DNA of 64,000 nt. Source: Bacteroidales bacterium. GTDB lineage: Bacteria > Bacteroidota > Bacteroidia > Bacteroidales > UBA1715. Shown in pieces: positions 28,310 through 37,202 of this stretch (position 1 is its first letter; every line of letters begins with the position of its first letter). Where the stretch lies: assembly GCA_016714605.1 (NCBI GenBank), contig JADKDL010000005.1:184003-248002 (forward strand). Reading direction: 5' to 3'. The notes below the pieces were generated by a model. The model was given only the letters and a program-made list of their open reading frames with translations, made no database searches and was not told the DNA's origin. The position numbers and the translations under genes were made by a program.

Positions 28310-30799
28310 ATGAGTACAAAAATTTTTGCTGCCCTTTTACTTTTTTTTGCTTTTTCATTTACATTAAAATCGCAAAACGGATTTTTTAATGTAGATAACC
28401 TGAAACTTCCTAAGAAATACGAAACTATTCAATTTCATAATGTTACACAAGATTTGCAAGGTAGATTATATTTTGCATCAGATTTGGGAATTCATATATA
28501 TGATGGAACGCAATGGACCGACATTGATATTGAATTTCCAGTTATTGGTTTTGCCGGAGGCGAGGATGTTTTTTTCTATACCGCTACTAATTTTGGCAAA
28601 CTGCAATATTCAAACAATGAATTTACCTACCAATTTTGGGTTTCTGATACTTCTAAACAAATTAAATCGATAGTTGAATTAGATGATAATATATATATTC
28701 AGTGGGAAAATGAAATACTTCTGCTGTCTAAAAATGATAAAAACTATAGAAAAAAAATTAAAATTAATGATTCAAAAACGTTACTAGATAAGCTCTTTTT
28801 AGTAGATAAATCTGTTTTTTGCTTAGTAAAAAACAAGGGAATATATAGAGTCGAAGCCGATTCTATTTTACCAATAGGAATCTCTGCGCTTAGTACTTCA
28901 CAGATAGTTGCTGTAGCTCCAAATAAAGACGAAGTTTATATTGCAACTACTCAAGGAAATGTATATTCTTTTGATGGAAATAAAGTTACAAAAGTTTCGT
29001 ATCGTGACGAGAGTGAACTAGGATTGGCAGGAGTAAGCTCAATTGCCTCTTTTTCTGATAGTACAATTGCAATAGCAACGAAGTCTAAGGGAATTTGGAT
29101 TTATTCTACAAATAACGGTACAATTCAATCGGTTATTGATGTAAATACCGGTCTGAAAAGCAATGAAATACAGACTATTTTTATGGATGTAAATTTAAAT
29201 GTTTGGATTTGTCATGAAGCAGGACTTTCTAAAACATCGCTGTTGTTTCCTTTTAGAAATTATTCTTCGTATCCAGGCTTATGTGGTGATATTCATAATG
29301 TTTTGTATGCCGATTCTGCTTTATTTGTTGCAACAAGCGAAGGCGTTTTCGAACTTAAGCAAACAAAGTTACCATCAATTACAAGAAAAAATTTCACCCA
29401 TCAAATTATTAAAGCAGATCAAAACGCATTTTATGAATCTACAGTGCGTTTAAAACACGATTATGAGGTGTTTTTTGAAAACGATGGGAATAATTTAACA
29501 AAAAAAAGAATTCAGATTATAACTCATATAACGCTCGATTCGATAGAAGAGACCGGATATAATTTTGAGCTATTTTCCAAAAATGAACATACAATCAATC
29601 AATATATTAAAAATAATTATTCTTGGTATTTTAGTAATATTCAAGGTATTGAAGGAATATGCACGCAGCTTCTTTCTACACCTAATGGTTTGTTAATAGC
29701 TACATCTGAAGGTTTGTATTTGAAAGACAATAATTCACTAAAAAAAATTGAGAAAATTGATAATTGCAAACAAATTTATCTTGATGATTCAATTTTGGTA
29801 GCATTGACCGATTCAAAATTATTATTGTTGAACGTATCTGATTTCAGCGTTTTATCACAATTGTCACTTTCAGGCGGAGTTGTGAATTTTACTAATGAGA
29901 TGAATACTATTTGGGTTGCAAAAACAGGAGGGCTCTTCAAAGTTGATATAGGAAATGATAATTCATTTTCTGAAATTAAGGAATATAAACTACAAAACGG
30001 ATTTTATAAGAGAATTTTTGTTGTCAATAATTCTGCTACCTTCATTTGTGGCGATGCTGTTTTTGGATATGATAGTACACTCGATTCTATTGTTAAAATT
30101 GCTACTTTGCCTATGAATTGCGTAGATCAACCTGAAGTATATTCATTTAATAATGAGACTATTTTATCTAAATCATGTTTAGGATTTAAAGTAGTTGGAA
30201 AATCAAGAGAAAACGATGCTATTGAAAATCAGTTAAATTATTTTGAATTTGTTACATGCTTGTCTCCGGTAAATAAACAGCAATTTTGTATTACTACTAC
30301 CGATAAAGTTTTTATATTTACCCAAACTTTAGTTTCTAATAGTCAGCCTATTGCAAAATTGACTATTAATTTGAACACACCTATATCTGAAATTATTTCT
30401 AAGCAGCAATTAGATTTTAGTTTATCGGCTCAAACATATCTTGGTGAGAGAAAAACTCTTTATAGATATAGAATAATTGGGGTATCAGACAATTGGTCGT
30501 CTTGGAGTGAAAACGTTCAATATTCTTTATCAAATTTGGCTTCGGGTAAATATACTATAGAAGCCGAAGCATATATTCCTCAGTCTAAAGTTATAAGAAC
30601 AGAAAGCGTATCAATAAATATACCTACAAATTATCTGTCGAATTGTTGGATTTTTTTATTGTTGTCAATTGTAATTTTTATCATTATAGTTGTTATGTTT
30701 ATGCTAAAGGTAAGAAATTATAAAGAAGACAATAATTTACTTATTGAAAGAATAAATGAATTAGAAAATAAAAATATTAAATCGAATAAAGATGTCTGA
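28310..30799 (+). CDS. Membrane propeller/Y_Y_Y sensor without an output domain
   Basis: 829 residues: a signal peptide (about 1-22), a large periplasmic beta-propeller of degenerate two-component-regulator repeats (DLQGRLYFASDLGIHIYDG, DVNLNVWICHEAGLSK), a Y_Y_Y-like domain (YRYRIIGVSDNWSSWSEN), one TM helix (about 780-802) and only about 25 cytoplasmic residues with a short coiled coil (NLLIERINELENKNIK). Related sensors end in a kinase or another output; none is present and no frameshift is seen. The downstream gene overlaps by 8 nt and may supply a cytoplasmic partner. Confidence 0.75.
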   Translation: MSTKIFAALLLFFAFSFTLKSQNGFFNVDNLKLPKKYETIQFHNVTQDLQGRLYFASDLGIHIYDGTQWTDIDIEFPVIGFAGGEDVFFYTATNFGKLQYSNNEFTYQFWVSDTSKQIKSIVELDDNIYIQWENEILLLSKNDKNYRKKIKINDSKTLLDKLFLVDKSVFCLVKNKGIYRVEADSILPIGISALSTSQIVAVAPNKDEVYIATTQGNVYSFDGNKVTKVSYRDESELGLAGVSSIASFSDSTIAIATKSKGIWIYSTNNGTIQSVIDVNTGLKSNEIQTIFMDVNLNVWICHEAGLSKTSLLFPFRNYSSYPGLCGDIHNVLYADSALFVATSEGVFELKQTKLPSITRKNFTHQIIKADQNAFYESTVRLKHDYEVFFENDGNNLTKKRIQIITHITLDSIEETGYNFELFSKNEHTINQYIKNNYSWYFSNIQGIEGICTQLLSTPNGLLIATSEGLYLKDNNSLKKIEKIDNCKQIYLDDSILVALTDSKLLLLNVSDFSVLSQLSLSGGVVNFTNEMNTIWVAKTGGLFKVDIGNDNSFSEIKEYKLQNGFYKRIFVVNNSATFICGDAVFGYDSTLDSIVKIATLPMNCVDQPEVYSFNNETILSKSCLGFKVVGKSRENDAIENQLNYFEFVTCLSPVNKQQFCITTTDKVFIFTQTLVSNSQPIAKLTINLNTPISEIISKQQLDFSLSAQTYLGERKTLYRYRIIGVSDNWSSWSENVQYSLSNLASGKYTIEAEAYIPQSKVIRTESVSINIPTNYLSNCWIFLLLSIVIFIIIVVMFMLKVRNYKEDNNLLIERINELENKNIKSNKDV

Positions 30800-31328
30800 A
30801 ATAACCTATGGTACAAGGGTCAAGCACGACCATTACGGAGAAGGAATCGTAAGCAAAGTAGAACTTACTTCGTATGAAATATTTTTCGAAACAAAAGGAA
30901 GGTTTTCCATATCAAAAAATTCAGATTTGCTCGAAGTCATTGAATACAATCCTACTAATCAAACTTCTAGTAGCGGAGTTTCATTGAATCAAATGGAAGA
31001 GTTACTCTGTTATGTGCTTGATAAATACAATGCTTTGACGTATACTGTTGATTTAGGTAAAAAATGGGAGGGAGGAACTCTTTTGTTGCAGCCGGCAAAT
31101 AAAGATTTGAAGCCAAAAGAAATTCCTATAGAAGTTTTCTTTCACAAAATTGTTATGTTAAGAGATAAATTGAGAGTTTTAGAACAACAAATAAATAGTC
31201 ATGAAATTCTTAATGATCAAGATAAAATTAATCTTCAACAATACATAACTAAAATTTATGGATCACTTACTACATTTAATATATTATTCGACTCAAAAGA
31301 AGATTTTTTTGTAGGTCAGAAATCTTAA
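30792..31328 (+). CDS. Conserved Bacteroidota cytoplasmic protein with N-terminal Tudor-like motif
   Basis: 178 residues. The opening YGTRVKHDHYGEGIVSKV resembles the small Tudor-like fold seen at the end of UvrD/PcrA and in related transcription-coupled proteins. The C-terminal half (HKIVMLRDKLRVLEQQINSH, LQQYITKIYGSLTTFN) is helical and, as far as I recall, strongly conserved across Bacteroidota proteins of unknown function. Translationally coupled to the propeller gene (8-nt overlap). Function unknown. Confidence 0.7.
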   Translation: MSEITYGTRVKHDHYGEGIVSKVELTSYEIFFETKGRFSISKNSDLLEVIEYNPTNQTSSSGVSLNQMEELLCYVLDKYNALTYTVDLGKKWEGGTLLLQPANKDLKPKEIPIEVFFHKIVMLRDKLRVLEQQINSHEILNDQDKINLQQYITKIYGSLTTFNILFDSKEDFFVGQKS

Positions 31329-31332
31329 AAAA

Positions 31333-31382
31333 TTAACATAAAATTAACATAAACTTAACATGTAATTCTTTTGATTTAACAT
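31333..31382 (+). promoter_or_regulatory. Pho-box-like direct repeat array 1
   Basis: TTAACAT occurs at 31333, 31344 and 31355 with an exact 11-bp period, and again at 31376. This resembles Pho boxes (7-bp units with 4-bp spacers in E. coli; TTAACA-type repeats in Bacillus). It lies upstream of pstS. Confidence 0.6.
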
Positions 31383-31553
31383 GTTAATGATATTTGTGAA
31401 TATTAGTACATGCTGCTATTGGTAGTTTTACTTACTCACTCTTCTCGTAACATTTCTCCACTACTATTTAGAACACTGATATTTGATAAGTATATCAAGT
31501 ATCAGTAGTTTATGTTTCTAAATAACAGATGTTTGCAGATTTTATTCATCTAT

Positions 31554-31593
31554 TTAACATTGGCTTAATATAAACTTAATCTCAAATTAATCA
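31554..31593 (+). promoter_or_regulatory. Pho-box-like direct repeat array 2
   Basis: TTAACAT, TTAATAT, TTAATCT and TTAATCA start at 31554, 31565, 31576 and 31587: four degenerate units with an exact 11-bp period, about 140 nt before the pstS start. Probably the binding site of a PhoB/PhoP-type regulator activating the pst operon. Confidence 0.65.
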
Positions 31594-31735
31594 TAAATAG
31601 ATACTACTCATTTAACTTAGCGGAATAATTAATAGATGAGTAATTTCCTTAAAAATGGATACTTAAGCTATTATTTTTAAAGAAAAGAGTATTATAAAAA
31701 TGAAGTAATTAAAGTTTATAATTAAATATGTTAAT

Positions 31736-32557
31736 ATGAAAAAAGTAATTTTAGGAATTGTAGCTATTGTAGCATTAGTTTCATTTACAATGAATTTGAA
31801 TGTAAAAATTAAAGGTAGCGACACTTGTTTACCATTAGTACAGAAAGTATCTGAGGTTTATATGAAAAGCAACACAGGTGCTTCAATAACTGTAACAGGT
31901 GGTGGTTCTGGTGTTGGTATAAAATCGCTTATGAATGGTTCTACTGATCTTGCAATGGCATCGAGAAAGATGAAGATGGATGAAAAAATGCAAATGACTG
32001 AAGCTGGAAAAACTGTAAAAGAAGTTATAATGGCTTATGATGCTCTTTCTGTTGTTGTACATAAAGATAATAAAGTGAGCAAACTTACACGTGAACAAGT
32101 AGAAGGAATATACACCGGAACAATAACCAACTGGAAAGAAGTAGGTGGCGTTGATATGAAAATAGTTGTTTATTCAAGAGAAACGAGTTCGGGTACTTAT
32201 GAGTTTTTTAAAGAAAAAGTACTAAAAAATAAAAATTTTGCTGCAAGCTGTATGCTTATGCCTGCAACAGGAGCAATTATACAATCGGTGAGTCAGACAA
32301 AAGGAGCAATAGGTTATGTAGGTCTTGCTTATCTAGAACCTACAGTTAAGGCATTGAATATTTCTTATGATGCAGGAAAAACTTATGTTACTCCTTCAAT
32401 GGCAAATGCAAAAAGTAAACTCTATCCGGTTACAAGACCACTATATATTTATTTGATTGCAAGCCAAGAGGCTCAATACAAACATTATATTGACTTCTTT
32501 TTATCTGCAGAAGGTCAGAAAATTGTTGAATTAGAAGGTTATGTACCTATCAAGTAA
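31736..32557 (+). CDS. pstS: Phosphate-binding protein PstS
   Basis: Periplasmic phosphate-binding component of the Pst ABC importer, 273 residues. A hydrophobic leader (MKKVILGIVAIVALVSFTM) precedes the phosphate-binding signatures IKGSDTCLPL, TGGGSGVGIKSL, DLAMASRKM and YSRETSSGTYEFF. There is no lipobox. It is first of the pstSCAB-phoU operon and lies behind two Pho-box-like arrays, so induction by phosphate starvation is likely. Confidence 0.93.
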   Translation: MKKVILGIVAIVALVSFTMNLNVKIKGSDTCLPLVQKVSEVYMKSNTGASITVTGGGSGVGIKSLMNGSTDLAMASRKMKMDEKMQMTEAGKTVKEVIMAYDALSVVVHKDNKVSKLTREQVEGIYTGTITNWKEVGGVDMKIVVYSRETSSGTYEFFKEKVLKNKNFAASCMLMPATGAIIQSVSQTKGAIGYVGLAYLEPTVKALNISYDAGKTYVTPSMANAKSKLYPVTRPLYIYLIASQEAQYKHYIDFFLSAEGQKIVELEGYVPIK

Positions 32558-32659
32558 ATTTCTTTAAAACTTAATATATACACTTTCATATTGAAGTAAT
32601 ATCAAATTAGAGATGTTTTTTCGAAATGGAAGTGTATGCACTTAAAAAAATAATTAGCA

Positions 32660-33862
32660 GTGAATAAGGTAGTCAGAAAATATATAGAAAATTCGGTGGT
32701 TTCTGTTTTGTTTACCAGTAGTTTGGTCACTACAATAACAGTTATTTTTATCACCTTTTTTCTATTTTATGAAGGAATGGGGCTGTTTAGAGAAAAACCT
32801 CTCGAAGCTGACTTTATTATAGCTGTAAACAAGAGCAATACGGTTAAAAAACTTGATAACCAGCAAATTGGTGCAGTTTTTAATCAAGATATTACTAATT
32901 GGAAAGAACTAGGAGGCGATAGTCTTCCAATAGAAATACTAAGTTTATATACTATTGAAAATTATTATTCTGAGGAAGATTTAGGTGAAGATTTTTCATT
33001 GTTGCCTCAGAAAATAAATGAATTTCTTGAACAAACGCCAGGTGCAATTGTCTGTTTTACAAAAGCATTCATGCCCGAAAAGATTCATGGAGATGAGATT
33101 CACATAGATAATATAGAATTGCTTCAATTTTTGAAAGGTAAATCATGGCTACCAACCTCTCAGCCTGTTGCACAGTTGGGTATATTGCCCCTTATTTTAG
33201 GTACTTTATGGGTAAGTTTGGGAGCAATACTTATAGCTTTACCTTTAGGTGTAGCATCGGCTATTTATATGGCAGAAGTTGCCAAACCTAAATTAAGAAA
33301 TTTACTTAAGCCCGTAATTGAACTACTTTCAGGAATACCTTCTGTTGTTTATGGTTTTTTCGGACTTATAATTATAGTTCCTTTCATTCAGCAGTTGTTT
33401 AATGTGCCTGTAGGAGAAACTGCTTTGGCAGGTTCTATAGTATTGGCTATTATGGCTTTACCTACAATTATTACAATATCAGAAGATGCTATTCGTACCA
33501 CACCGCTTGCTTTGCGCGAAGCTAGTTTGGCTTTAGGCGCAACCCGTTGGCAAACCGTACTGAGAGTTGTAATTCCTTATTCAAAATCTGGAATATCGGC
33601 AGGTATAATTTTAGGTATTGGTAGAGCAATTGGAGAAACTATGGCAGTGCTAATGGTTACTGGAAATGCCGGTACAATGCCTACTTCCTTCTTGCAACCG
33701 GTTCGTACAATTCCAGCTACTATTGCTGCCGAACTTGGCGAAGTTCCTATGGGTGGTGTGCATTATAAAGCTTTATTTATGCTTGGTATTATTCTGTTTC
33801 TTATAAATATGATTATAAATATAAGTGTAGAATACATAAAAAAAGGTAGAGTTGGTAGATAA
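32660..33862 (+). CDS. pstC: Phosphate ABC transporter permease PstC with PstS-like periplasmic insert
   Basis: Inner-membrane permease, 400 residues from GTG 32660; no upstream ATG fits. TM1 is at about 17-38. Residues about 51-150 form a periplasmic insert resembling part of PstS (AVNKSNTVKKL, FNQDITNWKELGG and TPGAIVCFTKAF align with VHKDNKVSKL, YTGTITNWKEVGG and TKGAIGYVGLAY of the PstS encoded just upstream). Five further TM helices with the permease EAA-type loop (LREASLALGATRWQTVLRVVIP) follow. E. coli PstC is about 319 residues, so the insert explains the extra length. It may assist substrate capture. Confidence 0.92.
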   Translation: MNKVVRKYIENSVVSVLFTSSLVTTITVIFITFFLFYEGMGLFREKPLEADFIIAVNKSNTVKKLDNQQIGAVFNQDITNWKELGGDSLPIEILSLYTIENYYSEEDLGEDFSLLPQKINEFLEQTPGAIVCFTKAFMPEKIHGDEIHIDNIELLQFLKGKSWLPTSQPVAQLGILPLILGTLWVSLGAILIALPLGVASAIYMAEVAKPKLRNLLKPVIELLSGIPSVVYGFFGLIIIVPFIQQLFNVPVGETALAGSIVLAIMALPTIITISEDAIRTTPLALREASLALGATRWQTVLRVVIPYSKSGISAGIILGIGRAIGETMAVLMVTGNAGTMPTSFLQPVRTIPATIAAELGEVPMGGVHYKALFMLGIILFLINMIINISVEYIKKGRVGR

Positions 33863-33904
33863 TTGCGTTTCAGGTAATTTGGTTTTTATAGAAAAATAAA
33901 GTTA

Positions 33905-34759
33905 ATGAATAAAAAAGTAAGCGAAGCTATAGCTTTTGGTATTTTTCGAGTTTTGAGTTTTTTGTTGGTTGGTGTTTTAGCTCTTATATTGTTGTTTATA
34001 ATAGTGAGAGGCGTCGAAGCAATCAGTTGGGATTTCCTTACAAAAATGCCTTCAGATGGTATGACTTCAGGAGGTATTCTTCCTGCAATTGTAGGTACAT
34101 TGTGCCTGATGTTTGGTAGTATTGTTTTTGCATTCCCAATTGGAGTTTTGTCTGGAATATATTTGAATGAGTATCTTAAAGAGTCAAAACTTAAAAGATT
34201 TCTCCGTCTTATGACAAATAATTTGGCAGGAATACCATCAATAGTTTTTGGTTTGTTTGGAATGGCACTGTTCGTTAATAAACTTAATTTTGGCGATTCA
34301 ATTTTAGCCGGTTCCTTAACGCTTGGGCTTATGGTATTGCCGGTAATAATACGAACAACAGAAGAAGCTCTGAAAATGGTTCCTAACTCGCTCAGAGTTG
34401 CTAGTTACGCATTAGGTGCTACTCGGTTACAAACCGTTTTTAGAATTGTTTTACCAATTGGTATGCCCAATGTTCTTACTGGTTTAATATTGTCAATGGG
34501 ACGAGTTTCCGGCGAAACAGCACCTATACTTTTTACTGTAGCTGCTTATTTTCTCCCTAAATTGCCAACATCAATTTTTGATCAGACAATGGCGTTGCCT
34601 TATCATCTTTATGTATTAGTTACCAGTGGTACTAACATTGAAGCTTCTAGACCTATGGCTTATGGTACGGCTTTGGTACTTGTTATTATGGTACTGATTT
34701 TTAATTTATCAGCAAATCTATTAAGAAGAAAATTCTCTAAAAAAGTTAAGCTTAAGTAA
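33905..34759 (+). CDS. pstA: Phosphate ABC transporter permease PstA
   Basis: 284-residue permease with six TM helices and the coupling loop LRVASYALGATRLQTVFRIVLP that contacts PstB. The pattern GGILPAIVGTLCLMFGS and SGIYLNEYL is typical of PstA. It lies 42 nt after pstC and 2 nt before pstB in the same operon. Confidence 0.93.
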   Translation: MNKKVSEAIAFGIFRVLSFLLVGVLALILLFIIVRGVEAISWDFLTKMPSDGMTSGGILPAIVGTLCLMFGSIVFAFPIGVLSGIYLNEYLKESKLKRFLRLMTNNLAGIPSIVFGLFGMALFVNKLNFGDSILAGSLTLGLMVLPVIIRTTEEALKMVPNSLRVASYALGATRLQTVFRIVLPIGMPNVLTGLILSMGRVSGETAPILFTVAAYFLPKLPTSIFDQTMALPYHLYVLVTSGTNIEASRPMAYGTALVLVIMVLIFNLSANLLRRKFSKKVKLK

Positions 34760-34761
34760 TT

Positions 34762-35517
34762 ATGGCAAAAAAAGTTGAAGTAAGTAATTTGAATTTGAGG
34801 TATGGAGATTTTCATGCTCTTAAAAATATAAATTTGAGTATTGAAGAGCGTTCTGTAACTGCGCTTATTGGACCATCAGGTTGCGGTAAATCTACTTTTA
34901 TTCGTTGTCTAAATAGGATGAACGACCTTGTAGATCATGTTACAATTGATGGAAGTGTTTTACTAGAGGGCGAAGATATATACAGAAAAGGCATTGATAT
35001 CGATAATCTAAGATATAGAGTGGGTATGGTTTTCCAGAAACCAAATCCGTTTCCGAAATCAATATTTGAGAATGTTGCTTATGGATTGCGGGTGAATGGA
35101 GTGAAAGATAAATCCTTTATAGAGAATAAAGTGAGAGAATCTCTTGTGAAAACTGCTCTTTGGGATGAGGTTAAAGATGATCTTAAAAAGTCTGCAATCG
35201 ATTTGTCGGGCGGACAGCAACAACGCTTGTGCATTGCTCGGTCGTTAGCAGTAGAACCTACTATGTTACTTATGGACGAACCTACTTCTGCGCTTGACCC
35301 TATTTCTACAGCAAAAATTGAAGATTTGATATTTGAACTTAAAAAGCAATATACAATTGTAATTGTCACACATAATATGCAGCAGGCTGCTAGAGTAAGC
35401 GATGTTACTGCTTTCTTTTACATAGGCGAACTTATTGAAACAGATACCACATCAAAGATTTTTACAAATCCAAAGCAAGAGAAAACTCAAAATTACATTA
35501 CCGGAAGGTTTGGTTAA
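34762..35517 (+). CDS. pstB: Phosphate ABC transporter ATP-binding protein PstB
   Basis: 251-residue ATPase that powers phosphate import at the cytoplasmic face. Walker A GPSGCGKST, Q-loop MVFQKPNPFPKS, signature LSGGQQQR, Walker B LLMDEPTSALDP and switch His in VTHNMQQA. Length and the FPKSIFENVAYGLR segment are characteristic of PstB. Confidence 0.95.
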   Translation: MAKKVEVSNLNLRYGDFHALKNINLSIEERSVTALIGPSGCGKSTFIRCLNRMNDLVDHVTIDGSVLLEGEDIYRKGIDIDNLRYRVGMVFQKPNPFPKSIFENVAYGLRVNGVKDKSFIENKVRESLVKTALWDEVKDDLKKSAIDLSGGQQQRLCIARSLAVEPTMLLMDEPTSALDPISTAKIEDLIFELKKQYTIVIVTHNMQQAARVSDVTAFFYIGELIETDTTSKIFTNPKQEKTQNYITGRFG

Positions 35518-35577
35518 TACATATTGAATTTGTAACTTTTACAGAAATCATTTTTTAATTTTCATAATCTATTAAAT

Positions 35578-36261
35578 ATGTTACCTCAAGAACAAGCTTC
35601 AAAAATGATTCGCGATAATACCGTGAAAATGTGGATGATTACCTCTGTGCAGATTGAAAAGGCTCAGAAATACATGCACAACAAAGAGGATGTTAAGCTG
35701 AAAGAATTAAAGAAAAACGAAAAATATATAGATTCGTATGAATTGAAATTGTATTTCGATTGTGAAAATTTTTTGGCTTTATTTTCTCCGGTTGCAATTG
35801 ATTTAAGATTTGTACTTTCTACACTTCATATATCTTATGATTTGGAACGTATAGGCGATATGGCTCGAAAGATTGTACAAACTTTGAAAACTTGTACTAC
35901 TCTTACCGAGGATATGATTGCCCTTTTTGAAATCGATAGAATGTTTGATGTTTGCAGTGATTCGCTCGAAAAAGTACTGAATGCTTATGAAACAATAAAT
36001 TCTGATATTGCAAGACAAGTTTTGGTTCAAGATGCGATATTAAACGAAATAAATAAATTGGCAACAAGTAGAGCTGTTACTGCTATTCAAAAAAATCCAC
36101 AGGATGCCGAAATATATTTAAATCTCACCTCTGTAACCCGGAGATTAGAACGTCTAGGCGATCATATAAAAAATATAGCAGAAGAAATAATATTTTATGT
36201 GGAGGCAGATGTGCTGAAACATAAAAAATCTAGAGACTTTTTAGAAGATAATTTATTGTAA
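35578..36261 (+). CDS. phoU: Phosphate signalling protein PhoU
   Basis: 227-residue all-helical protein with two PhoU repeats; the LRFVLSTLHISYDLERIGDMARKI and TSVTRRLERLGDHIKNIAEEIIFYVEA regions carry the conserved E(R)xGD metal-binding signature. It damps Pst activity and Pho-regulon signalling when phosphate is plentiful. Last gene of the operon, followed by a strong terminator. No PhoR/PhoB pair lies in this window. Confidence 0.93.
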   Translation: MLPQEQASKMIRDNTVKMWMITSVQIEKAQKYMHNKEDVKLKELKKNEKYIDSYELKLYFDCENFLALFSPVAIDLRFVLSTLHISYDLERIGDMARKIVQTLKTCTTLTEDMIALFEIDRMFDVCSDSLEKVLNAYETINSDIARQVLVQDAILNEINKLATSRAVTAIQKNPQDAEIYLNLTSVTRRLERLGDHIKNIAEEIIFYVEADVLKHKKSRDFLEDNLL

Positions 36262-36284
36262 ATAATATTAATTTTCAATGTAAG

Positions 36285-36325
36285 AAAAGAGGTTGTCATA
36301 TAATTATGATAGCCTCTTTTTTTTA
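36285..36325 (+). terminator. Rho-independent terminator of the pst operon
   Basis: 16-bp stem with two G-T wobbles (AAAAGAGG.../...CCTCTTTT), 4-nt loop TAAT and a T8 tail, 24 nt after phoU. Confidence 0.85.
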
Positions 36326-36549
36326 TGTATTCCTTTTGGTAATACTGTATATACGTAAAATCATTCAGTAAAATACTCACTAAATTCATCTAGTATTTAA
36401 TTTAAATTTGATATATAAGAAATACCGAAACATTTTTTTTCATTTTAGTTCATAGTAAAGTCAACAGAAATTCCGTTTTACTATAAGAAACAACCTTGAG
36501 AGATATTGCTCTTAGAATAAAAAAATGAACATTAAAATTCTATAAGATT

Positions 36550-37038
36550 ATGAAAGATTTTAAATATGATTTTGTTACCGACAGTTTTGCTGTAAATTCT
36601 AAAGAAATTCATTTATTAAGAAATGAAGAGCCGTATAGAATTTACAAGTTAGAAACAGTAAGTGAAATTAAAATTTTCTACGGAAAAGAGCTGAAATTGT
36701 GGTTTGTAGCTATGATAATAGGTTTAATAATGTCTGGTGTTGGGATTTATCTTTTGTTGCAAATGGTTAAGCAAATATTTTTTAATTATACCGATGCCAT
36801 TACATTAGAACATTACATTGTTACATTCCCACCTTTATTTGTTGGTTTGTTTTTATTATACTCATCTTTGAGAAAAACATTTGTTATTTCTATCAGGACT
36901 CAAGGCAAAGAATTATATCTTTCTTTAAAAGATTTAATAAAAAACGGTCAACTAGAAGATTTCTTTAAGTTTGTGAGAGAACATTTTAGCAGTAAGGTAA
37001 AGAAAATGCCTGTTGAAAGTACGATTAATCTTGATTAA
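36550..37038 (+). CDS. Hypothetical two-TM membrane protein
   Basis: 162 residues, not recognised. A soluble N-terminal part (about 55 residues) is followed by TM helices at about 56-78 and 93-110 and a basic cytoplasmic tail (VREHFSSKVKKM). The segment between helix 2 and the tail (TQGKELYLSLKDLIKNGQLEDFFKFV) resembles short PH-like or signalling membrane proteins only vaguely. Monocistronic between two terminators. Confidence 0.65.
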   Translation: MKDFKYDFVTDSFAVNSKEIHLLRNEEPYRIYKLETVSEIKIFYGKELKLWFVAMIIGLIMSGVGIYLLLQMVKQIFFNYTDAITLEHYIVTFPPLFVGLFLLYSSLRKTFVISIRTQGKELYLSLKDLIKNGQLEDFFKFVREHFSSKVKKMPVESTINLD

Positions 37039-37143
37039 TTTTTTTTCGTTGATGTATCAAAAGTAACATTAATTAGAATAGAAATACTCAAATTATTATG
37101 TTGTAAAAATTATTAACATTCTTACAACTCGGAGATTATAAAC

Positions 37144-37182
37144 AAAAAGACCTGTCATTTTACTAAATGGCAGGTCTTTTTT
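37144..37182. terminator. Bidirectional rho-independent terminator
   Basis: Stem AAAAAGACCTGTCATT paired with AATGGCAGGTCTTTTT, 6-nt loop, between the convergent 36550 gene and gltA. Confidence 0.88.
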
Positions 37183-37202
37183 CGTCAAATCAAAAAATAA
37201 TA

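Noticed and set aside
31373..31396. Promoter TTTTG...GATATTTG just after Pho array 1
   Set aside because: The -7-like octamer has a mismatch at the first base and the spacing is only 15 nt; too weak to annotate.
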